Assembly: GCA_016222805.1 (NCBI GenBank)
Contig: JACRQG010000008.1
Coordinates: 248,001 to 312,000, forward strand
DNA: 64,000 nt
DNA from: Verrucomicrobiota bacterium
GTDB lineage: Bacteria; Verrucomicrobiota; Verrucomicrobiia; Opitutales; Opitutaceae
Direction: 5' to 3'
The position numbers were made by a program, and so were the translations under genes. Below the pieces are notes generated by a model. That model ran no database searches. It was not told the origin of the DNA and saw nothing but the letters and a program-made list of their open reading frames with translations. Shown here piece by piece: positions 16,676 to 24,723 of this stretch (the first letter of the stretch is position 1; the number at the start of each line of letters is the position of its first letter).

Positions 16676-18019
16676 ATGTCCTCCTCCTCCTTCCAGCCCT
16701 GGTGGCGCTCCTTCACGCGCGAACACTGGTTCGTCTTCTCCGTGGCCTCCCTCGCGTGGCTCTTCGACTGCATGGACCAGCAGTTCTTCAACCTGGCGCG
16801 CGACGCCGCCATGGAGGCGTTAACCGGCAAGGCCGCCGCGGCGGTGAACGCCTCCTACAGCATGTCGATCTTCCTCGTCGGGTGGGCGGTCGGCGGGCTC
16901 ACCTTCGGCGCGCTCGGCGACCGCTACGGCCGGGCCCGGATTCTCAGCGTCTGCGTGCTCCTCTACTCGCTCTTCACCGGGCTGAGTGCCTTTTCGGTCG
17001 GCTTCTGGGACTTCTGCCTTTATCGGTTCCTCACCGGCCTGGGCGTGGGCGGCGTGTTCGGGCTGGCGGTGGCTCTGGTGGCCGATTCGATCCCGGACCA
17101 CACCCGCGCCCCGGCCCTCGGCCTGCTCCAGTCCCTCTCGACCTGGGGCAACATCGCCGCCGGGTTGATCGGCATGGCGATTGGCATGCTCGCCGCCCGG
17201 CACCTGCTGCCGTTCAACCTCGCCTCCTGGCAGGCGATGTTCCTCGTCGGCGCCATTCCCGCCTTCCTCTGCGTCTTCATCATCGGCCGGCTGAAGGAAC
17301 CGGAGAAGTGGGTGCACGCGCGGGCCGAAGGCGCCCGGAAGGGCATCAAGTTCGGCTCCTATGGCAACCTGCTCCGCCATCCCCGCTGGAAGAAGAACGC
17401 CTGGTTCGGCCTGCTGATGTGCAGCGCCGGCATCGTGGGCCTCTGGGGCATCGGCAACTTCCATCCCCGCATCGTGCGCTCGATCGTCGATGCCAAGCTC
17501 GCGGCGGCCAACCTCAGCCCCGACGCCCTCGCCAGCGAGAAGGCCTACTGGGCCTCGCTCGGCCTCCTGCTCCAGAACATCGGCGGTTTCATCGGCATGA
17601 TGGTCCTGGCCAAGATTGCCCAGCTGAAGGGCCGGCGGATTGCCTTCACCATCGCGATCCTGTGCTCCTTCGCCTCGACCTTCCTGCTCTTCCGCGGCCT
17701 GCGCACGACCGCGGACATCTACTGGATGATCCCGCTGATGGGCTTCGGCACCCTCTCGGTGTTCGCCGTCTACGCCATCTACCTGCCGGAGCTCTTCCCC
17801 ACCAGCCTGCGCAGCACGGGCACGAGCTTCTGCTACAATTTCGGCCGGCTCATCGCCGCCACGGCGCCGTTCACCATCGGCAAGTTCACCCAGCGGCTCG
17901 GCGGCGACATCGAGGCCTTCCGCACCGCGGGTTCCTGGGCCACGCTGATCCTGCTGCTCGGTCTCATCGCCGTGCCATTCCTGCCCGAGACCAAGGACCG
18001 GCCGCTGCCCGAGGAATGA
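16676..18019 (+). CDS. MFS transporter (sugar-porter-like)
   Basis: A 447-residue transporter with 12 predicted helices. MFS signatures: GALGDRYGRARI between helices 2 and 3, YRFLTGLGVGGVFG on helix 4, and the second-half repeat YLPELFPTSLRSTGTSFCYNFGR. The first helix has WLFDCMDQQFFNLA, as in the acidic-substrate (anion:cation symporter or SV2-like) branch. It probably imports a sugar or organic acid processed by the exported TIM-barrel protein upstream. Its stop codon forms the left end of a perfect palindrome shared with the convergent permease gene. Confidence 0.85.
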   Translation: MSSSSFQPWWRSFTREHWFVFSVASLAWLFDCMDQQFFNLARDAAMEALTGKAAAAVNASYSMSIFLVGWAVGGLTFGALGDRYGRARILSVCVLLYSLFTGLSAFSVGFWDFCLYRFLTGLGVGGVFGLAVALVADSIPDHTRAPALGLLQSLSTWGNIAAGLIGMAIGMLAARHLLPFNLASWQAMFLVGAIPAFLCVFIIGRLKEPEKWVHARAEGARKGIKFGSYGNLLRHPRWKKNAWFGLLMCSAGIVGLWGIGNFHPRIVRSIVDAKLAAANLSPDALASEKAYWASLGLLLQNIGGFIGMMVLAKIAQLKGRRIAFTIAILCSFASTFLLFRGLRTTADIYWMIPLMGFGTLSVFAVYAIYLPELFPTSLRSTGTSFCYNFGRLIAATAPFTIGKFTQRLGGDIEAFRTAGSWATLILLLGLIAVPFLPETKDRPLPEE

Positions 18020-18038
18020 CGGCCGGCGCCGGCCGTCA
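18017..18038. terminator. Perfect palindrome joining two convergent stop codons
   Basis: The arms are TGACGGCCGG and its exact complement, separated by CG, so 22 bp are fully symmetric. The left arm starts with the stop codon of the MFS gene (18017-18019). The right arm ends with the stop codon of the convergent amino acid permease (18038-18036). There is no T-tract on either side, so this is a GC-rich hairpin of uncertain terminator strength. Confidence 0.5.
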
Positions 18039-19454
18039 CTGCCGGGCCGCCGTCCGGCCGACCGCGCCGTAGAGGACGAGCCCGGCCGCCACCGGCACCA
18101 GCCCGACCAGGGAGAGCGATCCGGCGTAGTTTACCGCCGAATACAGCATGTAGGCGCAGGTGCCGCAGAACACGAGCGGCAGCAGCGGGTACAGCGGCAC
18201 CGCAAACGGCCGCACCACCCCGCGGTCCTTCGCCCGCAGCACGAAGAGCGAGAGCCCCGTCATCAGGAAGAACATCCAGAACACCGGGGCGGTGCACTTG
18301 AGCAGCGTGTCGAAGCCCCCGTGGCCCTCCCAGGCGATGGGCCCGGCGCCCAGACTCGCCAGGACGCCCGAGAGCAGGCGACGGCCCGCCTCGTGGCCCA
18401 CAAGGAAGATCAGGAGCAGCGTGAACCCCAGCTGCGCCCCGATCGCGGCCACCGGCGTCTGCCGGCGTTCGTGCCACCGGGCCAGGGGGGCGAGGACGGG
18501 ATAGTCCGCGCCCACCCCGACGTAGATCCGCGCTCCCGTCAGGATCAGTCCGTTCACCGCCCCCAGGGCAGAAATAATCACCAGCACCGACATCAGCCCC
18601 GCCCCCGCCGTGCCCAGCGGCCCCTGCAGGACATCGGCCGCAATCGCCTTCGCCGCCCGGGCGCCGGCAAAGCCCAGGCCGTTCAGGTAGGCCGCGTTGA
18701 CCAGAAGGTAGATCACGGCCACCCCGGCCGTGCCGAGCAGCAGGGCCCGCGGGATGGCCCGCTGCTTGTCCTTCATCTCCGCGACGATGAACGCGGCATC
18801 GTTCCAGCCCCCGTAGGTGTAGAGCACAAGGATGAGCGCCAGGCCCAGGCCCGGACCGCCGCCCGTTCCCACCACGTCGCGCGCCGGCGCCTGCGACCAG
18901 CCAAAGCCCGCCACGACGATCGCCGTCAGGCCGACCGCCTTCAGGAGCGTGAGGAGGTTCTGGGTGCGCTGGCCCGAGCGGAGGCCGGCGAGGTTCATGG
19001 CCGAGATCACCGTCACCGCCCCGGCCGCCAGCCACGGGGACGCCCCCGCCCCGAAACCGCCGAGACGCACGGCATAGTCCGCAAACACGAAGGCCATGAG
19101 ACCGATGCTGCCGCTCATGATCACCACGAGTTGCGACCAGCTGAAGACAAAGCCCGCCCACGGTCCAAACGCCCGGCGCAGGAAATAATAGTCCCCGCCC
19201 AGCCGCGGATAGGTCGTCGCCAGCTCCGCGTAACACAACGCCCCCACCACCGACAGGACGCCGCCGACGGCCCATACCGCCATCGCCTGTCCGGGGCTCG
19301 CGACACAGCTGAGGATGAACGGCGCCGTCTCGTAGATGCCCGCCCCGATCACGATCCCGATGATCAACGAGACTGCGTCCCAGAGACTGAGGTGCGCTTG
19401 CACCGCGGAGGGGGCCTCGGCCGGGGCGGCCGTCGGAGAGGTCGAAGAATCCAT
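18036..19454 (-). CDS. APC-family amino acid permease
   Basis: A 472-residue inner-membrane transporter of the amino acid-polyamine-organocation family, from ATG 19454 (MDSSTSPTAAPAEAPSAVQ); the frame is open upstream, but that part is not protein-like. Helix 1 has the family substrate motif IIGIVIGAGIYETAPFI. Further motifs are ALCYAELATTYPRLGGDYYFLRRAFG and YTYGGWNDAAFIVAEMKD, typical of the LAT/AGT-like branch, and 12 helices can be counted. The likely substrate is an amino acid or a polyamine. It stands alone between two MFS genes on the other strand. Confidence 0.87.
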   Translation of the reverse strand: MDSSTSPTAAPAEAPSAVQAHLSLWDAVSLIIGIVIGAGIYETAPFILSCVASPGQAMAVWAVGGVLSVVGALCYAELATTYPRLGGDYYFLRRAFGPWAGFVFSWSQLVVIMSGSIGLMAFVFADYAVRLGGFGAGASPWLAAGAVTVISAMNLAGLRSGQRTQNLLTLLKAVGLTAIVVAGFGWSQAPARDVVGTGGGPGLGLALILVLYTYGGWNDAAFIVAEMKDKQRAIPRALLLGTAGVAVIYLLVNAAYLNGLGFAGARAAKAIAADVLQGPLGTAGAGLMSVLVIISALGAVNGLILTGARIYVGVGADYPVLAPLARWHERRQTPVAAIGAQLGFTLLLIFLVGHEAGRRLLSGVLASLGAGPIAWEGHGGFDTLLKCTAPVFWMFFLMTGLSLFVLRAKDRGVVRPFAVPLYPLLPLVFCGTCAYMLYSAVNYAGSLSLVGLVPVAAGLVLYGAVGRTAARQ

Positions 19455-19713
19455 GGACGCAGGGCGTGCGACCCGCACCTCATCGACCCGGCGGCGGCAC
19501 GTCAACGTCCGGCTGCGCGCCGTGCGGGCCGCAGGCACCTCCCCGGGTCGGCGGTTGTCGCCGGCCGCGGCGAGGCCGGCCGCCGGAGTTCGATCCTCCC
19601 TCGCCGGGGTCACCGCCCCCGGCTCCCTTCGTGGATCGTGCGCACGAACTGCCCCCGGGTGAATGCAGTTGCCTTGCCCGGCGCGGCACGGGGGCCTCAC
19701 CCTTGGCGAGACC

Positions 19714-20976
19714 ATGCACGACCTCCTGCGCGATCCCCGCGTCCGGCGGCTCCTGATCGCGAACACGCTCGGGGCCATCGGCTCGGGCATCACCATCTTC
19801 GCCGTGCCATGGCTGCTCGTGCAGCGGCCGGGCGGCAACGAGGCGTATCGCTGGGCCACCATCGGCACGACCCTCGCGCTCTTCCTCGTCGCACCGGCGT
19901 ACGGCGCCTGGGTCGATCGCCACTCCCGCAAGACCGCCCTGCTCGCCAGCGAGGCCTGGGGCGGCCTGGCCAGCATCGCCCTCGCTCTCCTCGGCCTGGC
20001 CCTGGGCGGGTTCAGCACGAGCCACCTCATGGGGGTCTACTTCGCGGGCATGCTGTATTACACGCTCCATTACGGCGCGAAGTTCGCCCTCATCCAGCAG
20101 ATGTTCGCCCGGTCGCAGTTCCAGTCCCTCACCGGTTTGATGGAGATCCAGGGCCAGACGGCCATGATGATCGCCGGCGGGCTCAGCGGGCTGCTGGTCG
20201 AGCGGGTCCCACTCTGGCTGATCCTGCTGGCCGACGGCGCGGCTTTCCTCGGTGCCTTCGGCCTGCTGTTCACGCTGCCATACACCGCCACCCACCTGCC
20301 CGCCGGCGCCCCGGCAGCGGGGCCGGCCGCCTCGCCGGGCCCGCCCGCGCGATCCGTCGGAGGCTCGGCCTGGTCCGGAGTCGCCGGCGGATGGCGCTGG
20401 CTGCGCGATCGCCCCCGGATGGCGCTGTTCTTCACCAGCTCCCTCCTGCCGTTCGTGATCGTGATGGCGGCCAACTATCTCTTCCCGATCTACGTGGCAC
20501 AGACACTGCACGCCGGCGCCCTCACCTTTGCTGGCGGGGAGATCACCTTTGCGGCGGGCGCGGTCCTCGCCGGCTTCCTCCTGCCCCGCTTGATCGGGGC
20601 CCACAGCGCCGCGCGCACGGTTCCGGTCACGGCCAGCATCTTCCTGCTCGGCCTCGTCGCCATCATCGTGCTGCCCTTCCCTTCCGCCTACCTGTTCGCC
20701 GGCGCCCTGCTGGGCTTCGGCAACGCCGGCTGCCGCGTGGCCCGCAGCGCCCTCCTCCTCCACCTCGTCCCCAACGAGGTCATGGGCCGGGTCGGGGCCT
20801 TCTTCCAGGTCCTGGATCGCATCCTGCGCACGGGCCTGGTCTTCGCCATGGGCATCATCGACACCCGCGGTCCGCCCGCCGGCTTCGTCGTCCTGGCCGC
20901 CGTCGGCCTCGCCGCCCTGCTCGGCATCCTCTGGACGCGCACCGCGGCCGAACCCGCCGCCGACCGGGCGGACTGA
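19714..20976 (+). CDS. MFS transporter (multidrug or unknown substrate)
   Basis: A 420-residue 12-helix transporter from ATG 19714 (MHDLLRDPRVRRLLIANTLG); an upstream in-frame ATG at 19663 adds 17 unlikely residues. It resembles the MFS_3 exporter group: GSGITIFAVPWLL in helix 1, GAWVDRHSRKTALL in loop 2-3, and the central PARSVGG...SGVAGGWRWLRDRPRM loop before helix 7. It probably exports a small molecule. The 260 bp separating it from the divergent permease hold no promoter I can name. It is followed by a HAD phosphatase gene. Confidence 0.8.
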   Translation: MHDLLRDPRVRRLLIANTLGAIGSGITIFAVPWLLVQRPGGNEAYRWATIGTTLALFLVAPAYGAWVDRHSRKTALLASEAWGGLASIALALLGLALGGFSTSHLMGVYFAGMLYYTLHYGAKFALIQQMFARSQFQSLTGLMEIQGQTAMMIAGGLSGLLVERVPLWLILLADGAAFLGAFGLLFTLPYTATHLPAGAPAAGPAASPGPPARSVGGSAWSGVAGGWRWLRDRPRMALFFTSSLLPFVIVMAANYLFPIYVAQTLHAGALTFAGGEITFAAGAVLAGFLLPRLIGAHSAARTVPVTASIFLLGLVAIIVLPFPSAYLFAGALLGFGNAGCRVARSALLLHLVPNEVMGRVGAFFQVLDRILRTGLVFAMGIIDTRGPPAGFVVLAAVGLAALLGILWTRTAAEPAADRAD

Positions 20977-21037
20977 CCGCCGTTCGCCGCATCCCGTCAT
21001 TGCCTCGACCCGCCCGCCCCGCCACGGTGCTGCCGGA

Positions 21038-21688
21038 ATGCTTCGCGCCTTCTTCTTCGATTTTGACGGGCTGATCCTCGACACCGAAACGCCGCTGATC
21101 GATGCCTACGCCGCCGTGCACGCCGTCCATGGCGTGCCGTTTGACCGCTCGTTGTTTCTCCATGGCGTTGGTCATGCCGATTACTCGTTCGATCCCTGGC
21201 ATGGCTTCAGCCCCCATGCCGACCGGGCGGACCTGGAACTGCAGCGCCGCGCCGCCAAGGAGAAGATCATCCTGGGCCTGCCGCCCCTGCCGGGCGTGCT
21301 CGCCCTGCTCGACGCCGCCCGCGAAGAGGGGCTCCGCACCGCCGTCGTCTCCAACTCCCCGCATTCCTGGGTCGACGGCCACCTGGCGCGCCTCGGCCTG
21401 ATCGATCGGTTCGAGTTCATCGCGTGCCGCGAGGACGCCGCCTCTCCCAAGCCGGAGCCCGACCTGTACCGCCTGGCGTTGAACCATTTTGGCCTGCGCG
21501 GTCATGAGGGCGTGGCCTTCGAAGACTCCCACACGGGATCCCTGGCCGCCCGCCGCGCCAACCTCTGGACGGTGGTCGCCCCCAACGAATCCACCGCGCA
21601 TCACGACCTGAGCAACGCCCACTGGCTCGTCCGGTCCCTCGCCGACGTCGACCTGCCGGCGCTGCGTGCCCGCTTCGAAGCGGCATAG
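21038..21688 (+). CDS. HAD-family hydrolase (beta-phosphoglucomutase-like)
   Basis: A 216-residue haloacid-dehalogenase-superfamily protein. Motif I DFDGLILDTE carries the nucleophilic and acid/base aspartates (D9, D11). Motif II is VVSNSP, motif III KPEPDLY, and motif IV AFEDSHTG. A helical cap lies between motifs I and II, as in phosphosugar phosphatases and beta-phosphoglucomutase. It could remove phosphate from a sugar phosphate. A long polypyrimidine stretch separates it from the sulfatase gene. Confidence 0.83.
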   Translation: MLRAFFFDFDGLILDTETPLIDAYAAVHAVHGVPFDRSLFLHGVGHADYSFDPWHGFSPHADRADLELQRRAAKEKIILGLPPLPGVLALLDAAREEGLRTAVVSNSPHSWVDGHLARLGLIDRFEFIACREDAASPKPEPDLYRLALNHFGLRGHEGVAFEDSHTGSLAARRANLWTVVAPNESTAHHDLSNAHWLVRSLADVDLPALRARFEAA

Positions 21689-21868
21689 CCCGCACCGCCC
21701 CCTCTCTCTTCCCCCTCTCACCCTGTCTCCCCCGTCTTCCCCGTCTCCCCCATCGTCCACGTCTCTCCAGTCTTCCCCGCCTCCCCGGTTTTCTACCTCT
21801 CCCACGTCTCCCCGGTCTTCCAAGTCTTCCACGTCTTCGCCCGTCTTCCCCGTCTCGCATTCTTCCCC
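21689..21868 (+). repeat. Polypyrimidine tract with degenerate CCGTCTYCC repeats
   Basis: About 175 bases, almost entirely C and T on the plus strand, built from variants of ccgtcttcc, ccgtctccc and cacgtctcc repeated some fifteen times at about 9-10 base intervals. It is neither coding nor a recognisable terminator. It ends directly at the sulfatase start codon. It could form triplex or slipped structures, or act as an unstructured translation leader. Confidence 0.7.
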
Positions 21869-23272
21869 ATGCACTCCTGCCTCCGCCTGATCGCCCTCCT
21901 GCTCCTGGCGGGCTCCCTCGGTGCCGCTACCCCGACACGGCCCAACGTCCTCTTCATCGCCGTCGACGACCTGCGCGACTGGGTCGGCTATTTCGGCCAC
22001 AACCCGCAGACCAAGACCCCCAACTACGATCGCCTGGCCCGCATGGGCACGTCGTTCACCCGCGCCTACTGCGCCTCCCCGGTCTGCAACCCCTCCCGGA
22101 CCGCCCTGATGTCGGGCATGCGCGCTTCCACCACGAGCGTCTACGAGAACAACGTCGACTTCCGCCCGCTCATCCCGCCGGAGAAGATGCTGACGGCCGC
22201 CTTCCGCAACGCCGGCTACTACGTGCATGGCTCGGGCAAGATCTACCACGAGGCCTACCGTCGCCCGAGCGAATGGGATCACTACCTCGAAAAGGAAGGT
22301 GGTTACCCTCGCGTCCCCGCCGGCCAGAGCGACGGCGTCGGCGGCATCAAGTTCGCCCCGCTCGACTGCCGCGATGATCAGATCCCGGACTGGGCGATCG
22401 CCGACTACGGCATCGCCTCCCTCCAGAAAAAACACGACAAACCGTTCTTCCTCGCAGTGGGCTTCCACAAGCCGCACATGCCCTGGAACGTGCCGCGCAA
22501 GTGGTTCGATCTCTTCCCGGTCGAGAGCATCAAACTTCCCCCCTACCTCGAGGATGATCTCAAGGACATCCCTCCCGCTGGCGTACGGATGGCGCACCCC
22601 GAGACGGATCACGAACCGATGCTCAAGTCGGGCCGCTGGAAGGAAGCGATCCAGGCCTACCTCGCCACGATCGCCTATTGCGACATGAACCTCGGGCGCC
22701 TGCTCGATGCCTTCGAGAAGTCCGCGTACCGCGACAACACCATCATCTGCCTCTGGGGCGATCACGGCTGGCACCTCGGCGAGAAACACCACTGGCGGAA
22801 GTTCACGCTCTGGGAGGAAGCCACGCGCTCGCCCTACATGTGGGTCGTCCCCGGGCTGACCAAGCCCAACACGATCTGCGACCGCACCGTCGATTTCATG
22901 AGCATCTTCCCGACGCTCACCGATCTATGCGGGATTCCCACTCCGGCGCACAACGAGGGCGTCAGCATCAGGGCGCTGCTGGCGAACCCCCAGGCCGCCT
23001 GGAATCTTCCCGGCGTCACCACCTATCGCTACAAGAACCACACGGTGCGCACGGCGGAATGGCGCTACATCCGCTATGCTAACGGCGACGAGGAACTCTA
23101 CGACGAGACCAAGGACCCCAACGAGTGGACCAACCTCGCCGCCCGGCCCGAATACGCCGCCCGCAAGGCCGAACTCGCCCGCTTCCTGCCCGCCAGCGAT
23201 GCCCCCGAGGAGGGGCGTTCCGCCGACAAGGAAAAGAAGGCCGGAGGGCGCAAGAACCGGAAGTCAGAGTAG
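21869..23272 (+). CDS. Secreted sulfatase, iduronate-2-sulfatase-like
   Basis: A 467-residue sulfatase with a signal peptide (MHSCLRLIALLLLAGSLGAA). The formylglycine motif is CNPSR (C73-R77), preceded by the metal aspartates in FIAVDDLRDW (D33/D34). Further family blocks are HGSGKIYHEAY, GFHKPHMPWNVP and WGDHGWHLGEKHHW, which match the iduronate-2-sulfatase (S1_7-like) type. It would release sulfate from a sulfated uronic-acid-containing glycan in the periplasm. Maturation needs an anaerobic or FGE-type enzyme not in the window. It is convergent with a DUF5009 gene. Confidence 0.9.
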   Translation: MHSCLRLIALLLLAGSLGAATPTRPNVLFIAVDDLRDWVGYFGHNPQTKTPNYDRLARMGTSFTRAYCASPVCNPSRTALMSGMRASTTSVYENNVDFRPLIPPEKMLTAAFRNAGYYVHGSGKIYHEAYRRPSEWDHYLEKEGGYPRVPAGQSDGVGGIKFAPLDCRDDQIPDWAIADYGIASLQKKHDKPFFLAVGFHKPHMPWNVPRKWFDLFPVESIKLPPYLEDDLKDIPPAGVRMAHPETDHEPMLKSGRWKEAIQAYLATIAYCDMNLGRLLDAFEKSAYRDNTIICLWGDHGWHLGEKHHWRKFTLWEEATRSPYMWVVPGLTKPNTICDRTVDFMSIFPTLTDLCGIPTPAHNEGVSIRALLANPQAAWNLPGVTTYRYKNHTVRTAEWRYIRYANGDEELYDETKDPNEWTNLAARPEYAARKAELARFLPASDAPEEGRSADKEKKAGGRKNRKSE

Positions 23273-23281
23273 CAGCTTCCC

Positions 23282-23303
23282 GGCTCGGCCTCTCATCCGA
23301 GCC
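23282..23303. terminator. Hairpin between convergent sulfatase and DUF5009 genes
   Basis: GGCTCGG (23282-23288) pairs with CCGAGCC (23297-23303) across an 8-base loop, 9 bp after the sulfatase stop. The sequence after it is C-rich, without a proper T-tract. It is a plausible transcript end for the sulfatase. Confidence 0.35.
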
Positions 23304-23354
23304 TCTCCCCCGGCCGGCGCCCTTTCCTGGCAGCCGCCGGGGCCCGCCCGGACC

Positions 23355-24563
23355 TCACACCTTCAGGAAGATCTTCCGCCGCCACATCCAGAGGAGGAGC
23401 AGCCACATCACGAACAGGGTCGCGGCGCCGTGCAGGAGCGGCTGGTAGGGTTTGCCCAGGAGAAGGAAGAGGTTCGTTCCCAGGTGCGTCGTGAGGCTCT
23501 TCGCGATGAAGGCATCGAAGAGGTGCGCGATCAGGTACGCGGCGATGGAGTTGGCGCCGATCACCAGCAGCGGAAAGGCCCACGTCCGCCGGCCCCGCAG
23601 GTCGAGCACCCAGTGGCAGAGGCCGAGCACCCAGAAGCACGCCCCACCGCTGAACAGCACCCAGCTTGGGGTCCAGATCCGCTTCACCACGGGACAGATT
23701 CCCAGCCACCCCAGCGCCGCGCCGCCGAGCAGGCACACTCCGCCCGCCACCGCGAACCACTTCAGTTTCGCGGCCGGCTCGCGCGCGCTGCGCAGGACGT
23801 GACCCGCGATCAGGCCCAGGATCATCGTGCCCAGGGTGGGGATGAAGCTCAGGGTCGAGTAGCCGCCCCCGTTGAAGAGAAACGGCTTCTCCCGGGGAAA
23901 GAGGTTCATCCACCAGGTGTCGAAGACCCACGCGAGGTTGCTGTTCTTCTGCCAGTGTGCGGCGAAACCGGTCAGGCCGTTGGCCTCGAGCCACGCCTTG
24001 GTCACGCCGACCTTGGCGTAGTCAAAGTCCGCCCCCGGCAGCGGCCACAGCGCAAACGCCGCCCAGTAGCCGGCAAGAATGGTCCCCAGCGCGATCCACG
24101 CGTCGCGCACCGGGCGCCCGCCCAGCAGGAAGAGGAACCCATAGCCGAGGCCGATCTGCGTGAGGGTGTCCTCAAAGGTCCAGTTCGTCATCGTCCGGCT
24201 GGTCGAGCGCAGAAACACCCCGAGCAGGATCAGCACCAGCGCCCGCCACCAGGCGTGGAGCGTCACCTTCGTCATCGAGTCACCCCGCGCCTGGCGGCTC
24301 GCGATCGAAAACGGCAGCGCCACACCCACCAGGAACGAGAACGACGGCTGGATGAAGTCGTGCAGCGAGGCCCCGACCCACTCCACGTGCGACTGGTGCC
24401 ACGAGAGAAACTTCCACACGCCGCTCTCCGGCAGGGCCTGCGCCACGCGCCGGAGGCGCAGCACCTCCGCCATCATCAGGAACATCACGAGGCCGCGGTA
24501 GACATCGATGGAGCCGAGCCGCGAAGACGACGGCGCGGCGGGAGCAGACGGGGTGGTGCTCAT
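23355..24563 (-). CDS. DUF5009 / heparan-alpha-glucosaminide acetyltransferase-like membrane protein
   Basis: A 402-residue integral membrane protein of the HGSNAT/YeiB-like acyltransferase group, from ATG 24563 ([20 protein letters not shown]). The diagnostic N-terminal block is [17 protein letters not shown], then [20 protein letters not shown] with the conserved His, and [27 protein letters not shown]. About ten helices follow. The human enzyme moves acetyl groups from cytosolic acetyl-CoA to terminal glucosamine of heparan sulfate. Its position beside an iduronate-sulfatase-like gene suggests joint work on a glycosaminoglycan-like substrate, though the specificity is inferred. Confidence 0.78.
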   Translation of the reverse strand: MSTTPSAPAAPSSSRLGSIDVYRGLVMFLMMAEVLRLRRVAQALPESGVWKFLSWHQSHVEWVGASLHDFIQPSFSFLVGVALPFSIASRQARGDSMTKVTLHAWWRALVLILLGVFLRSTSRTMTNWTFEDTLTQIGLGYGFLFLLGGRPVRDAWIALGTILAGYWAAFALWPLPGADFDYAKVGVTKAWLEANGLTGFAAHWQKNSNLAWVFDTWWMNLFPREKPFLFNGGGYSTLSFIPTLGTMILGLIAGHVLRSAREPAAKLKWFAVAGGVCLLGGAALGWLGICPVVKRIWTPSWVLFSGGACFWVLGLCHWVLDLRGRRTWAFPLLVIGANSIAAYLIAHLFDAFIAKSLTTHLGTNLFLLLGKPYQPLLHGAATLFVMWLLLLWMWRRKIFLKV

Positions 24564-24723
24564 GGCGGAGAGGAGGCAGGGCGAAGCGGCGCCACCTTTC
24601 CGTACGCCCCCGCCCGCCGCAACGAAAAGCCGCACGGCCTCGCCAGGCAGAGACCCGATTCGCCGTCGCCTTGCCGGCCCTCCAGGCTCATCGTTCGGGC
24701 TCCGGCCCGTTCGCCGTACCTTC

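Noticed and set aside
20855-22792. 645-codon minus-strand open frame including an acidic Glu/Gly/Asp repeat
   Set aside because: The acidic repeat is only the antisense reading of the polypyrimidine tract, and the rest is opposite the HAD and sulfatase genes.
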